This document shows positions 16,154-25,267 of a DNA stretch of 64,000 nt, piece after piece (position 1 is the first letter of the stretch; each line of letters opens with the position of its first letter). The position numbers and the translations under genes are program-made. The DNA lies in the NCBI RefSeq assembly GCF_003854935.1, contig NZ_CP033970.1, positions 620,001-684,000 on the forward strand. Direction: 5' to 3'. The stretch comes from Cupriavidus pauculus. Its GTDB lineage: Bacteria > Pseudomonadota > Gammaproteobacteria > Burkholderiales > Burkholderiaceae. Under the pieces are notes generated by a model. That model ran no database searches. It was not told the DNA's origin and saw only the letters and a program-made list of their open reading frames with translations.

Positions 16154-17095
16154 ATGTCCGTCCCCCTCGTCCGGCTGTTCCCGCTCGACCTGCTCAAGGG
16201 CTTCGTGGCCGTGGGCCGGCGCATGAGCATCACGCAGGCGGCCGATGACCTGTGCCTGACCCAGTCCGCCGTGAGCCGGCAGATCCGCGCGCTCGAAGAC
16301 CAGTTGCAGGTGCGGCTGTTCGTGCGCCAGCATCGCGGCGTGGCCTTTACGCCCGAGGGCGAGCGGCTGTTCCGGAGTGCCGACGGCGCCGTGCAGCAGT
16401 TGCAGGACGTGGCCGCCGAACTGCGCAAGCGCGACGGCCGCCAGCCGGTCACGGTGACGGCCAGCATCGGCGTGGCGGGGTTGTGGCTGCTGCCCCGGCT
16501 GGGCAGCCTGCAGCGCCGCCATCCGCAGCTCGACGTGCGGCTGTCGGCCAGCAACCAGATCAGCGACCTGCGCGCCGACGGCATCGACCTTGCCATCCGC
16601 TACTGCCCGGCGTCGGCCGCCCCGTCGCACGCGATCCGGCTGTTCGACGAAACCATCGCGCCCGTGGCCAATCCGTCGCTTGGTGTGGGGCGGCTGGCGT
16701 CCGCCGAGGCACTGGCCGACCTGCCGCTGCTGGAATTCGACGATCCGCGCCCGTGGCTGCACTGGCGCAACTGGCTGGGCGCTCAGGGCTACCGCCACGC
16801 CAGCCGGCGCGGCATGCTGCGCTTCAACCAGTACGACCAGATGATCCATGCCGCGCTGGCCGGCCAGGGCGTGGCGCTGGGCCGGCTGGAACTGATCCGG
16901 GCGCTAATCGACGGCGGCCAGCTCAGCGTGATTGCGTCGGCCGGCGCGGCCATGCCCAGCCCCAACGCGTTCTGGCTGATCCACGCCACCGAGACGCCGC
17001 GCGACGACGTGCGCCACGTGGCCGACTGGATCGCCGAGGAGGCCGCGGCCGTCAGGTCGGGCGCAGCACCAGCCGCTGCTGGCCGCCCGGGATGA
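16154..17095 (+). CDS. LysR-family regulator, GcvA-like
   Basis: About 313 residues from the ATG at 16154 (MSVPLVRLFPLDLL). The DNA-binding helix-turn-helix is MSITQAADDLCLTQSAVSRQ (about residues 23-42), followed by LEDQLQVRLFVR, the pattern of the GcvA subgroup. The effector domain begins near residue 98 (VTVTASIGVAGLWLLPRL) and includes DLAIRY. The gene is divergent from the MFS transporter at 14726-15988 and most likely controls it. Its 3' end overlaps the convergent DUF2917 gene by 44 bases. Confidence 0.9.
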   Translation: MSVPLVRLFPLDLLKGFVAVGRRMSITQAADDLCLTQSAVSRQIRALEDQLQVRLFVRQHRGVAFTPEGERLFRSADGAVQQLQDVAAELRKRDGRQPVTVTASIGVAGLWLLPRLGSLQRRHPQLDVRLSASNQISDLRADGIDLAIRYCPASAAPSHAIRLFDETIAPVANPSLGVGRLASAEALADLPLLEFDDPRPWLHWRNWLGAQGYRHASRRGMLRFNQYDQMIHAALAGQGVALGRLELIRALIDGGQLSVIASAGAAMPSPNAFWLIHATETPRDDVRHVADWIAEEAAAVRSGAAPAAAGRPG

Positions 17096-17336
17096 TCTGG
17101 CATTGCGCGGTGCTGCCTGCCGCCGTGCGCAGCGCGCTCAGGAAGTAGATGCCGTCCGCGTCCACGCGGCAGCGCTGGCCGGCCAGCAGGACGACGTCGG
17201 CCGATGGCCGCGCCGGGCGCCCGGCGTGGCGGACTTCGGCGGTCATCCACAGCCGGCCGGCACGGCACGCCACTTCGGCGCCCGCGCGCAGTGTCACCGG
17301 TACGCAATCCGCTTCGATCAGCAAGTCCCAGGTCAT
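17052..17336 (-). CDS. DUF2917 family protein
   Basis: A 94-residue protein from the ATG at 17336 (MTWDLLIEADCVPVT), preceded by CGGAG. Strand-rich sequence with the DUF2917 hallmarks: AGAEVACRAGRLWMTAE near the start, then a segment DVVLLAGQRCRVDADGIYF. The family is common in Burkholderiales, small, cytosolic and of unknown function. Its tail overlaps the convergent LysR gene. Confidence 0.85.
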   Translation of the reverse strand: MTWDLLIEADCVPVTLRAGAEVACRAGRLWMTAEVRHAGRPARPSADVVLLAGQRCRVDADGIYFLSALRTAAGSTAQCQIIPGGQQRLVLRPT

Positions 17337-17516
17337 GGCAGCTCCGTTTGCATGCCTGGAGTGTGGCAAAGCGGCGCCGGCCTGCCATGACCAATCGGGC
17401 GCCCAGCCATGACTTTGGCGCCACGGGACCTACGAAGGGGCTACAGAAACGGGGCGGGCTGTCCGTTAAGATGGGCGTCGGCGCGCAATCTATCGGCCCC
17501 CAGCGGGCCACACACC

Positions 17517-17915
17517 ATGGACCCCATCTCGTTCGAATTCGTCACGGTCGAAGAAGCCCGGAAGGTGCTGGACGACGGCCCGCCCGCCATGCCGGCCGTC
17601 GACTGGAGCGAGCTGCGCCAGCCCGACAACCCGGTCAACCTGTCGCTCACGCCCACCGCGCTGCGCTGGCTGGCCCAGTTGCCGCGCGAGGTGCGCCCGC
17701 TGGAGCTGTTCTATGCCTACCCGCGCATCGGCAACCAGCTTGGGGCGCTGGGCAACGCGGCGGCCGTATCGGCGTTCCTGGCCGGGCTGCTGATCGACGA
17801 CCGGGGCGGCCGGCAGGGCTTTCCGGGCGGCATCGCCGGCGAACTGACCCGGCTGCAGGACTTCCTGCTGCAACTGCTGCAGCCCGGCGGCGGGGCCGAC
17901 CTGCCGGCGGCATAG
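17517..17915 (+). CDS. conserved hypothetical protein, 132 residues
   Basis: ATG at 17517 (MDPISFEFVTVEEARK); no good Shine-Dalgarno is visible, so an earlier start at 17409 cannot be excluded, but that extension is low-complexity. The protein is soluble, with VDWSELRQPDNPVNLSLTPT, ALRWLAQLPREVRPLELFYA and a helical C-terminus ending LLQLLQPGG. I do not recognise a domain. It ends eight bases before the convergent phospholipase gene. Confidence 0.7.
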   Translation: MDPISFEFVTVEEARKVLDDGPPAMPAVDWSELRQPDNPVNLSLTPTALRWLAQLPREVRPLELFYAYPRIGNQLGALGNAAAVSAFLAGLLIDDRGGRQGFPGGIAGELTRLQDFLLQLLQPGGGADLPAA

Positions 17916-17923
17916 CGCGCGGC

Positions 17924-19567
17924 CTAGAGCTGGTCTTCCACCGGCAGCCACTGCAGCACGCCGATCCCCATCCGCTGCCAGACGTTCATGTCCGGCTCGG
18001 AATCGAACGTTTCCTCCTTGCCGTTGTTGCGCGTGGTCCACGTCAGCGATTCGGCGCCGTTGGCATCCTTCTTCAGTTCCACCCGGTAGGCGATGTCGAT
18101 CAGCCGCCGGTCCATGTCCTCCACGAGCTGCCGGGACAGCGCCGGGCTGTCCAGCACCACGCCCATCTCGGTATTGAGCTTGATCGAGCGCGGGTCCAGG
18201 TTCATCGAGCCGATGAACAGCAGGTGGCGGTCCACCGCATACGCCTTGGCATGCAGGCTGGCCCGGCTGGACGCGAACATGCGGTGCTTGGTCGACCGGC
18301 TGCGCGCCAGTTCGGCATTGGCCGCCGTGGCCTTCAGCTCCCACAGCTCCACGCCGGCCCGCAGCAGCGCCTTGCGGCGCGGCGCGTAGCCGGCATGCAC
18401 GGCCGACACGTCGGTGGCCGCAAAGGAATTGGTCAGCACGCGCACCTTGACGCCGCGCCGGGCAATGCCGGCCAGCCACTTCTCGTTCTCGTCGTCGGGC
18501 ACGAAGTACGGCGACACCAGCACCAGCTCGGTCTGCGCCTTTTCCAGCATCGCGCGCAGTTGCGGAATGGCATGCGTGGACGGGTCGTCCTCGTCTTCCT
18601 CGATCTTGTCCGCCTTGTCCGCGATGACCCGCGCGCCGCCCATGAAGCCGGGCAGGTGGCCCACCTCGATCCCCTTGGCCAGACCGGAATCGAGCAGTTC
18701 CTGCACGAACGGGCTGGCCCGCGCCAGGTCGCCGCGCGCCTCGATCCGCTTGCGGAACGCCTTGAGCTCCTCGGGCGCCTCCTTGCCCTCGGGCGTCAGC
18801 GTGGCCACCGGGTAGGCCATCTCGCTGTTCCAGTATTCGTCGAAGACCTTGCTGGCGGCCGGCACGACCGGCCCGGCCACCATCACGTCGAGGTCGCTGA
18901 ACGCCATGTCCGGCTTGGCCGAGAAATACGCATCGCCGATGTTGCGCCCGCCCATGATCGACACCAGGTTGTCGACCGTCATCTGCTTGTTGTGCATGCG
19001 CCGGTTCAGCCGGCCGAAGTCCCAGACCATCTCCAGCCAGCGCGCCTTGCGGTTGGCGAACGGGTTGAAGATGCGGACCTCGATGTTGGGATGGGAGTCC
19101 AGCGCGGCCCAGACCTTGTCCTGCTTGGCCGTGTGGATGTCGTCCATCAGGATGCGCACGCGCACGCCACGGTCGGCGGCGTCGATGATCTCGCCCAGCA
19201 GCGCACTGCCGGTGGTGTCGATGTCGTAGATGTAGTACTGGATGTCGAGCGTCTTCTGCGCGGCCCGTGCCAGCGCCATGCGCGCCGTCAGCGCGTCCGG
19301 GCCGGCGCCCAGCGGGTAGAAGATCGACTGGCCGGGATTCTTTGCCAGCCGTGGCGCCAGCGAGCGGGCCAGCAGCGTGTTGCCGGTGTCGGTGGCCGCG
19401 TAGCTGGGCGTGCGCCCGGCGTTGGCCGGCAGGCTGGCGCACCCGGCCAGCAGGCCCAGGCAGAGCGACAGGACCATCACCCACACCAGCGAGCGGGCCT
19501 GCCCCCAGCGGCGCGCCGCAGCCGGGGCCGCCGCCGCGGCATTCCATCGAATCAGCGCCTGCGCCAT
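17924..19567 (-). CDS. phospholipase D-family lipoprotein (cardiolipin synthase-like)
   Basis: A 547-residue protein starting MAQALIRWNAAAAAP. A hydrophobic segment ends in LLAGC (Cys43), a lipobox, so the enzyme is probably an outer- or inner-membrane lipoprotein facing the periplasm. Two complete HKD motifs are present: HNKQMTVD (His192, Lys194, Asp199) with IMGGRN, and HAKAYAVD (His439, Lys441, Asp446) with FIGSMN. These catalyse phosphatidyl transfer or phosphodiester hydrolysis. The layout matches ClsC/YmdC-type proteins, which make cardiolipin from phosphatidylethanolamine and phosphatidylglycerol, but substrate is inferred. A palindrome-poor 280-base gap separates it from the efflux operon. 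Confidence 0.9.
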   Translation of the reverse strand: MAQALIRWNAAAAAPAAARRWGQARSLVWVMVLSLCLGLLAGCASLPANAGRTPSYAATDTGNTLLARSLAPRLAKNPGQSIFYPLGAGPDALTARMALARAAQKTLDIQYYIYDIDTTGSALLGEIIDAADRGVRVRILMDDIHTAKQDKVWAALDSHPNIEVRIFNPFANRKARWLEMVWDFGRLNRRMHNKQMTVDNLVSIMGGRNIGDAYFSAKPDMAFSDLDVMVAGPVVPAASKVFDEYWNSEMAYPVATLTPEGKEAPEELKAFRKRIEARGDLARASPFVQELLDSGLAKGIEVGHLPGFMGGARVIADKADKIEEDEDDPSTHAIPQLRAMLEKAQTELVLVSPYFVPDDENEKWLAGIARRGVKVRVLTNSFAATDVSAVHAGYAPRRKALLRAGVELWELKATAANAELARSRSTKHRMFASSRASLHAKAYAVDRHLLFIGSMNLDPRSIKLNTEMGVVLDSPALSRQLVEDMDRRLIDIAYRVELKKDANGAESLTWTTRNNGKEETFDSEPDMNVWQRMGIGVLQWLPVEDQL

Positions 19568-19846
19568 GGTGTTCTCCCCGATGGTTCAGCCGGTATCCGT
19601 TCGGCCGCTGCCGGCGCTACCGTGTCCCGCATGCTCCCCACCGCCTGGTTGTTGTCGACCGCGCCGTTGGGACAGCCTGCCCACGACGATTCTATCCATT
19701 CCCATCCGCTTGCCAGTGTGCGGCGCACCCCGCTGGCGGGGTAGTCGGCGCCGTCCGGTTCGGCTGTCGGCGTTTTTCTGGCAATTGCTGCACCCGCACG
19801 CGGCACGGGCGCCACGCGGCGGCGGCGACGGAGCGGCCGGGCCGGC

Positions 19847-21316
19847 CTACGACGCCGGGTCAGCGGGCGTCTGCCAGCCCAGGCCGAGCGATTTCTGCAG
19901 CGAGACAAAGTCCTTGAGCAGGTCGGCGTCGCCCGAGATGCGGTTCTGCTGCGCCACCACGCGCGTGCGTTCCACGTCCAGCCATTCGAGCATGCTGGCC
20001 GTGCCGGCGCGGTAGCGCTGCTGCTGCAGCATCGACGCGCGGTCGGCCGACTGTTCCACACGCCGCAGCACCACCACGTGCTCGCGCTGGTGGCCGTAGC
20101 GCGACAGCGCCACGTCGGCGTCGCGCAGCGCCTTGAGCACCGTGCCGCGATAGTTGGCGTCGGCCTCGTCGCGGCCGGCCTCGGCGCTGTCCACGCCGGC
20201 CGCCACCCGGCCGAAGTCTAGGATGTTCCATTGCAGGCGCGGCAGCGTCAGCCAGGTGCCGTTGTCCTTGCGCGCAAGGTGGCCGGGGTCCATCGCGCTG
20301 AAACCCAGCGAGCCCAGCAGCGACAGCTTCGGAAACCAGTCGGCCTTGCGCACGCCGATCTGCGCCGTGCTCGATGCCAGCCGGCGCTCCGCCGCGCGGA
20401 TGTCCGGGCGCGCCCTGAGCAGCGTGGCGGGGTCGCCCACGGCCACGGTCTCCGGCACGGTCGGCAGCGGGCGCGGGGCGGCCAGTTCTGCGTCGAGCGT
20501 GCCCGGCGCGCGGCCGGTCAGCAGCGCGAGCTGGTCGAACGATTCGGCAATGCCGGCCTGCACCGGCGACATCTGCGCGCGGGTGTTGTCGAGCTGGGTC
20601 AGCAGCCGCTCGACCTCCAGTTGCGACGCCACGCCACGGGCACGCCGCTGCCGGGTCAGGTCCAGCATGTCGGCCTCCAGCGTCTCGGACGCCTGCAAGT
20701 GCGCCAGGCTGGCCTGCTGCTCGCGCAGCGTGATGTACGCCTGCGCCACCTCGGCGGCAAGCTGCACGTGCGCGTCGGCCAGCTGCGCCGACGCGGCGTC
20801 GGATTCCGCCGACGCGGCCTCGATCGAGCGGCGCGTGCCGCCGAACAGGTCGATCTCCCAGCTTGCGTCGAACGCAGCGACGTAGAGCGACAGCGGGCCC
20901 CTGCCGCCACCGGACGATTCGCCGCCCGACAGCGCCGACAGGTCCGGCGACCGCGTACGCAGCATGGCGGCGTCGAACCCCACCTTCGGCAGCAGGTTGG
21001 CCTTGTTGCTGGCCAGCCCGGCACGCGCCTGGCGCACGCGGGCGCGGGCGGCGTCGATGTCGGGGCTGTCGCGCAGCGCGGTCTCGATCAGCGCGTCCAG
21101 CTGGCTGTCGCCCAGCGCATGCCACCAGTCAGCCGCACGCGGCGCGGCCGGCTCGGCGCCGGCCGGCGCGTGCGGAAAGCGGCCCGCGTCGATGGCGTTG
21201 GCAGCCACCTGCGGCGCGCTACGGTAGTCGGGGCCGACGGTGCAGCCGGCGGCCAGCAGCGCCGCGGCCATCGCCAGCAGGCGGGGCAGCCTGGCACGGG
21301 AAAAGACAATCATCAT
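19847..21316 (-). CDS. outer-membrane factor (NodT/OprM family) of tripartite efflux pump
   Basis: About 489 residues starting MMIVFSRARLPRLL at 21316. The signal peptide ends in a lipobox LLAAGC (Cys25) followed by TVGPDYR, the usual start of NodT-type lipoprotein channels. Two OEP repeats with long helices are visible (residues ~60-250 and ~270-475), for example IDAARARVRQARAGLASNKA and IRAAERRLASSTAQIGVRKA. It forms the trimeric outer-membrane exit duct. Its ATG overlaps the stop of the preceding MFS pump gene (TGATG), so translation is coupled and it belongs to the same operon. Confidence 0.94.
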   Translation of the reverse strand: MMIVFSRARLPRLLAMAAALLAAGCTVGPDYRSAPQVAANAIDAGRFPHAPAGAEPAAPRAADWWHALGDSQLDALIETALRDSPDIDAARARVRQARAGLASNKANLLPKVGFDAAMLRTRSPDLSALSGGESSGGGRGPLSLYVAAFDASWEIDLFGGTRRSIEAASAESDAASAQLADAHVQLAAEVAQAYITLREQQASLAHLQASETLEADMLDLTRQRRARGVASQLEVERLLTQLDNTRAQMSPVQAGIAESFDQLALLTGRAPGTLDAELAAPRPLPTVPETVAVGDPATLLRARPDIRAAERRLASSTAQIGVRKADWFPKLSLLGSLGFSAMDPGHLARKDNGTWLTLPRLQWNILDFGRVAAGVDSAEAGRDEADANYRGTVLKALRDADVALSRYGHQREHVVVLRRVEQSADRASMLQQQRYRAGTASMLEWLDVERTRVVAQQNRISGDADLLKDFVSLQKSLGLGWQTPADPAS

Positions 21317-22911
21317 CAGTGACCGGTGGAAACGGGGGCGCCCGGACGGGGCGGCTTGAGCAGCAGCGCCAGCGGCACGCAGCACAGCAGCGCGATGCCC
21401 AGCGCATAGAAGGTTTCGGAAAACGTCATGACGGCCGCCTGCCGGGCGATCTCGCCGCTGAGCTGGGCCACCGCCTGCAACTGCGCGTGGGCGTAGTCGC
21501 CGCCCTGCGCCACGAAGCTCGCGATGCTAGACGCCATGTGCTCCTGGCCGATCGCGCCATTGGCCGTGACCGATTCGCGGATCACCGCGTCGTGGTAGGC
21601 GTTGCGGCGGTCGATCAGCGTGCCCAGCAGCGCCAGCCCGATCGACCCGCCCAGGTTGCGCGCCATGTTGTAGAGCCCCGCCGCGTCGCCGGCCTCGTGG
21701 GTGGCCACGGCCGCCATCGACGCCTGGTTCAGCGGCATCATGGCCAGGATCTGGCCAAAGCCGCGCAGGATCTGCGACGCCGTGAAGTCGTGGCCCACGC
21801 TGTCCACGGTCAGGCCGATGTCGAGCATGCAGCTCGCAAAGAAGCAGACCAGCCCGGTGATGACGAGCCAGCGGCTGTCGAACTTGCCCAGCATGCGCGG
21901 CAGCACCGGCATCAGCAGGAACGCGGGCAGCCCGGACAGCAGCATGATGCCGCCGGCCTGCTCGGCGTTGTACCCGGCGATCAGCGACAGGAACTGCGGC
22001 AGCAGGTACGACACGCCGTACAGCCCAGCGCCGACCGTCGTGACGATGACGATCACGCTTGCGTAGCTGCGGTTCAGCAGCAGCCGCAGCCGCACGATGG
22101 GCCGCTGCGCCGTGAACTGGCCGATGAACATCATCGTCAGCCCGATGGCCGACAGCACCGACAGGTAGATGATGAACCGCGACTCGAACCACTGCTCGCG
22201 CTGGCCTTCCTCCAGCACCACGGTCAGCGAGCTGAGCCCGATGGCCAGGCCGACGATGCCCAGCCAGTCGGCCTTGAAGAACGCCTCCACGTCGGCCCGC
22301 TCGGGCTTGAGCCCGAAGTACAGCAGCGGCACCAGCACGGCCGTGATCGGCACGTTGAGGAAGAAGCACCAGCGCCAGTTGATGTTCTCGGCCAGCCAGC
22401 CGCCCACCACGGGGCCCAGCAGCGGCCCCAGCAGCACGATCAGGCCGAACATCGACATGCCGATGGGCATCTGGTGACGCGGCAGCCGGGTGCGCACGAT
22501 GGTCTGGGCGGTCGGGATCATCGCCCCGCCGGCAAACCCCTGCCCGATGCGGCCGATCACCATCGCGGTCAGGCTATGCGACAGCCCGCACATGACCGAG
22601 AACGCCGTGAACAGCAGCGCGTTCCACATCAGGAAGCGGCGCAGCCCGAACACGCGCGTCAGCCACGCCGTGAGCGGGATGATGACGATCTCGGCCATCA
22701 GGTAGCCGGTGGACACCCAGGTGCCCTCGGTGCCGGCCGCGCCAATCTGGCCCTGGATCTGCGGCAGCGCGGAGTTCGTGATCGAGATGTCCAGCGTGGC
22801 CAGCAGCGCGCCCAGCGAGCCGGCGGCCACGGCGATCCAGTCGGCGGCCGTCGCGTTGGGCTGTGGCGCCGCGCCCGCGGCCGGCTGGCCGGCGGCGGCC
22901 GCCTCAGCCAT
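21316..22911 (-). CDS. EmrB/QacA-type MFS drug efflux pump (DHA2, 14 TM)
   Basis: About 531 residues from the ATG at 22911 (MAEAAAAGQPAAG). Fourteen hydrophobic segments and DHA2 signatures: LDISITNSALPQIQG in TM1, motif A-like GLRRFLMWNALL, and the motif C region GLIVLLGPLLGPVVGG-W with WRWCFFLNVPI. It is the inner-membrane, proton-driven part of the pump, exporting hydrophobic toxicants. It overlaps the adaptor gene by eight bases upstream and the outer-membrane factor gene by one base downstream. The neighbouring TetR regulator probably senses the exported compounds. Confidence 0.95.
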   Translation of the reverse strand: MAEAAAAGQPAAGAAPQPNATAADWIAVAAGSLGALLATLDISITNSALPQIQGQIGAAGTEGTWVSTGYLMAEIVIIPLTAWLTRVFGLRRFLMWNALLFTAFSVMCGLSHSLTAMVIGRIGQGFAGGAMIPTAQTIVRTRLPRHQMPIGMSMFGLIVLLGPLLGPVVGGWLAENINWRWCFFLNVPITAVLVPLLYFGLKPERADVEAFFKADWLGIVGLAIGLSSLTVVLEEGQREQWFESRFIIYLSVLSAIGLTMMFIGQFTAQRPIVRLRLLLNRSYASVIVIVTTVGAGLYGVSYLLPQFLSLIAGYNAEQAGGIMLLSGLPAFLLMPVLPRMLGKFDSRWLVITGLVCFFASCMLDIGLTVDSVGHDFTASQILRGFGQILAMMPLNQASMAAVATHEAGDAAGLYNMARNLGGSIGLALLGTLIDRRNAYHDAVIRESVTANGAIGQEHMASSIASFVAQGGDYAHAQLQAVAQLSGEIARQAAVMTFSETFYALGIALLCCVPLALLLKPPRPGAPVSTGH

Positions 22912-24046
22912 GGCTGGCTCCGGCCGCCGGCGCCTGTGCGCGGGCCGGATGCAGCTCGCGCGTATCGACGTCGACCACGACGGACAGCCCCGGCACCAGC
23001 ACCGGGCGGGCATCGTTCGGCACGTCCACGTGGATGCGTACCGGCACGCGCTGGACGATCTTGGTGAAGTTGCCGGTGGCGTTCTGCGCGGGCAGCAGCG
23101 CGAACTGCGAGCCGGTGCCCGGCGACAGGCTTTCCACCACGCCATGCAGCGGCTCGCCGGACAGCGCATCGACATGCAGCGTCACCGGCTGGCCGGCGCG
23201 CATGCGGCCGACCTGTGTTTCCTTGAAATTGGCGGTCAGGTACAGGTCCTGCACCGGCACCACGGTCAGCAGCCGCGTGCCGGGCTGGGCGAACTGGCCC
23301 ACGCGCACACCCTTGTCGGCCACGCGGCCCGCCTTGCTGGCGCGCACCACGGTGTCGTCCAGGTCCAGCCGCGCCTTGCGGGCGCTGGCTTCGGCCACTT
23401 CCAGCTGGGCCTGGGCCTGCTGCAGCCGCGTCTGCAGCGTCACCACCTGGCTCTGCTCGACCTTGAGCGCCGCCTCGTTGGCGGCGAGCGTGGTGGCGGC
23501 GCGGGTCTGGGCGTTGCGCAGCTCGGCCGTGCGTTCCTCGGTCTCGGCGCCGGTCCGGACCAGCGGCGCGTAGCGTTCCACCTGCGACGCGGCGTAGCGC
23601 GCGTTGGCACGGGCGCCGCCCACCTCGGCGGCGGCCTGCGCGATGCGGGCCTTCTGCTGCTGCAGGTCGGCATCGGCGCGGGCCACGTCGGCCTGGCGCG
23701 ACGCCACCGTGGCCGTGGCCTCGTCCAGCGCCGCCTGGTACTGGCGGTTGTCCAGCCGCACGAGCTGCTGGCCGGCGGTGACTTGCTGGTTGTCGCGGAC
23801 ATACACCTCGGCCACGTAGCCGCTGACCTTGGGGGCCACGGTCACGCTGTCGGCCTGGATATAGGCGTCGTCGGTGCTTTCGATGAACCGGCCGTACAGC
23901 CACCAGCGAACGCCGAACACCAGCGCAACGAGCAGCAGCGCGCCGCCGATGCCGAACAGGATGGTGCGGCGGCGGGTGGATCGGGAAGCGGAAACGGATT
24001 GCGGAGCGGCGCCGGCGGGTGCGGCAACCGAGTCGGGGGCGGACAT
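22904..24046 (-). CDS. EmrA/HlyD-type membrane-fusion adaptor
   Basis: A 380-residue protein with one N-terminal membrane segment (about residues 28-50: TILFGIGGALLLVALVFGV), the conserved STDDAYIQAD, a biotinyl-lipoyl-like half (VSGYVAEVYVRDNQQVTAGQ), a long periplasmic coiled-coil hairpin (residues ~100-230), the second lipoyl half and a beta-barrel (ANFKETQVGRMRAGQPVTLH). It bridges the inner-membrane pump to the outer channel. It is the first gene of the operon, 102 bases from the divergent TetR gene with a palindromic operator in between. Confidence 0.95.
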   Translation of the reverse strand: MSAPDSVAAPAGAAPQSVSASRSTRRRTILFGIGGALLLVALVFGVRWWLYGRFIESTDDAYIQADSVTVAPKVSGYVAEVYVRDNQQVTAGQQLVRLDNRQYQAALDEATATVASRQADVARADADLQQQKARIAQAAAEVGGARANARYAASQVERYAPLVRTGAETEERTAELRNAQTRAATTLAANEAALKVEQSQVVTLQTRLQQAQAQLEVAEASARKARLDLDDTVVRASKAGRVADKGVRVGQFAQPGTRLLTVVPVQDLYLTANFKETQVGRMRAGQPVTLHVDALSGEPLHGVVESLSPGTGSQFALLPAQNATGNFTKIVQRVPVRIHVDVPNDARPVLVPGLSVVVDVDTRELHPARAQAPAAGASHG

Positions 24047-24081
24047 GGGGCGTGGGGGCTTATGTGTGGAGTGCCGCGCAA

Positions 24082-24099
24082 TTATTCCACTTGGAATAA
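24082..24099. promoter_or_regulatory. palindromic operator between TetR and efflux operon
   Basis: TTATTCCA-CT-TGGAATAA is an 18-base perfect inverted repeat (8-base arms), in an AT-rich patch of the 102-base gap between the divergent adaptor and TetR genes. Position and form fit the binding site of the TetR protein encoded next to it. Confidence 0.72.
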
Positions 24100-24148
24100 A
24101 TCTGTCAACTGATATATTTCAGCCTGTTCACACAGGGGATGGGGCGAC

Positions 24149-24865
24149 ATGGCGCGACACAGGCCAGCGGCCGAAGGCGGCTACCAGCGTGGGGAAGAGA
24201 CCCGGGCGCGCATCATCGAGGCGGCGATGCGGCTGTTTGCCGCCCACGGCTTCGACGGCGCGTCCACGCGCGACATCGCCCGCGAGGCCAGCGTCAACGC
24301 CCCGGCCTTGCAGTACTACTTCGACAACAAGGAAGGGGTCTACCTGGCCTGCATCGACTACTTTGTCGAGCGCGCCTGGGCGACGTTGCAGGACGTGGTG
24401 GCCGCCGCCGAGGCCCAACTGGCGCGTGCCGACCTGTCGGATGCCGAGCTGGTCGACATCTACCTGGCGCTGCAGGCCCGCTTTGCCAACTTCCTCTATG
24501 AATGCCCCGAAACCGACCACTGGCGCCAGTTCATGGCCCGCGAGCGCGCCGGGCTGGGGCCGCCCACCGCGTTCGAGCGCATCGACGCGGGCATCAACCG
24601 CCGCCTGTTCGCGCTGACATCGGCACTGATCGGGCGGCTGACCGGCCGGCCGGCCTCTGACGAAACCACGCGCATCCGGACCGTCGCCATCGACAGCCAG
24701 ATTGCCGCCTTCAAGGTGATGCGGCGTCACGTGCTGCGCGCGCTGCAATGGGAACGCTATGGCGAGGACGAGACCCGCCGTGTGCAGGAAGTGCTACAGG
24801 AACACACGCGGATCCTGCTGCTCGGGTTGGTGGCGTTGCGTGACCGCCAAGGTTCCACGAACTAG
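24149..24865 (+). CDS. TetR-family regulator of the efflux operon (CerR-like C-terminal domain)
   Basis: A 238-residue protein. The TetR DNA-binding domain covers residues ~15-65: ETRARIIEAAMRLFAAHGFD, then the recognition helix region ASTRDIAREASVNAPALQYY. The C-terminal ligand-binding region (residues ~85-230) contains TDHWRQFMARERAGLGPPT, typical of the CerR/DUF1956 group that pairs with EmrAB- or RND-type pumps. It is divergent from the efflux operon and likely represses it and itself through the palindrome at 24082-24099, releasing DNA when a drug-like ligand binds. Confidence 0.92.
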   Translation: MARHRPAAEGGYQRGEETRARIIEAAMRLFAAHGFDGASTRDIAREASVNAPALQYYFDNKEGVYLACIDYFVERAWATLQDVVAAAEAQLARADLSDAELVDIYLALQARFANFLYECPETDHWRQFMARERAGLGPPTAFERIDAGINRRLFALTSALIGRLTGRPASDETTRIRTVAIDSQIAAFKVMRRHVLRALQWERYGEDETRRVQEVLQEHTRILLLGLVALRDRQGSTN

Positions 24866-25267
24866 AGCAAACACTCTAATCGGGGGCGATCCCTCGATAG
24901 GCACCGCCAACTTTTCGTTTTAAATCAGTCACGTAGCGGCCATCGCCTGGCCCATAGCAACCCGTCCAAACCCGCAATTTGGCGTTTCTACGATTGTGCT
25001 CCGCAAAAACTCCTTGCTTGTCTATCTAGTAGTAGATACTATTCGAGCCATGGACGACGCCGAGCGGCAAGGCAGCAGCAAGAAGCAAGACGCAGCCCGG
25101 CAGATTCCACGCAACACCCGCAGTCAGCAGTACCGGAAACGGTTCTTTTTTTGGCGCAGCGAATCTACCTATCAGTAGATAGCAAGCAGGAAGAACCGGA
25201 CATCGAACAGTATCCGGCCCCGCGATCCACAGCGTGATCGCCCGGCCAACCAGACAGGAGAGCCATC
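24866..25267. other. AT-richer intergenic region with two short inverted repeats
   Basis: The 402 bases hold no convincing gene; a 60-codon frame at 24996 has no ribosome site. Two related inverted repeats stand out: TATCTA-GTAG-TAGATA (25023-25038) and CTATC-AGTA-GATAG (25169-25182); both contain AGTAGATA. The second lies about 85 bases before the DGA-repeat gene. They may be operators for that gene. The composition is clearly less GC-rich than the neighbours. Confidence 0.5.

Noticed and set aside
14726-16849. A 707-residue minus-strand protein including a 287-residue N-terminal extension of the MFS transporter
   Set aside because: The extension overlaps the divergent LysR gene, has no domain, and the true start at 15988 has a ribosome site and a normal MFS N-terminus.
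24996-25178. A 60-codon frame upstream of the DGA-repeat gene
   Set aside because: No ribosome site, atypical codon use, and it contains the two inverted repeats; more likely regulatory DNA.
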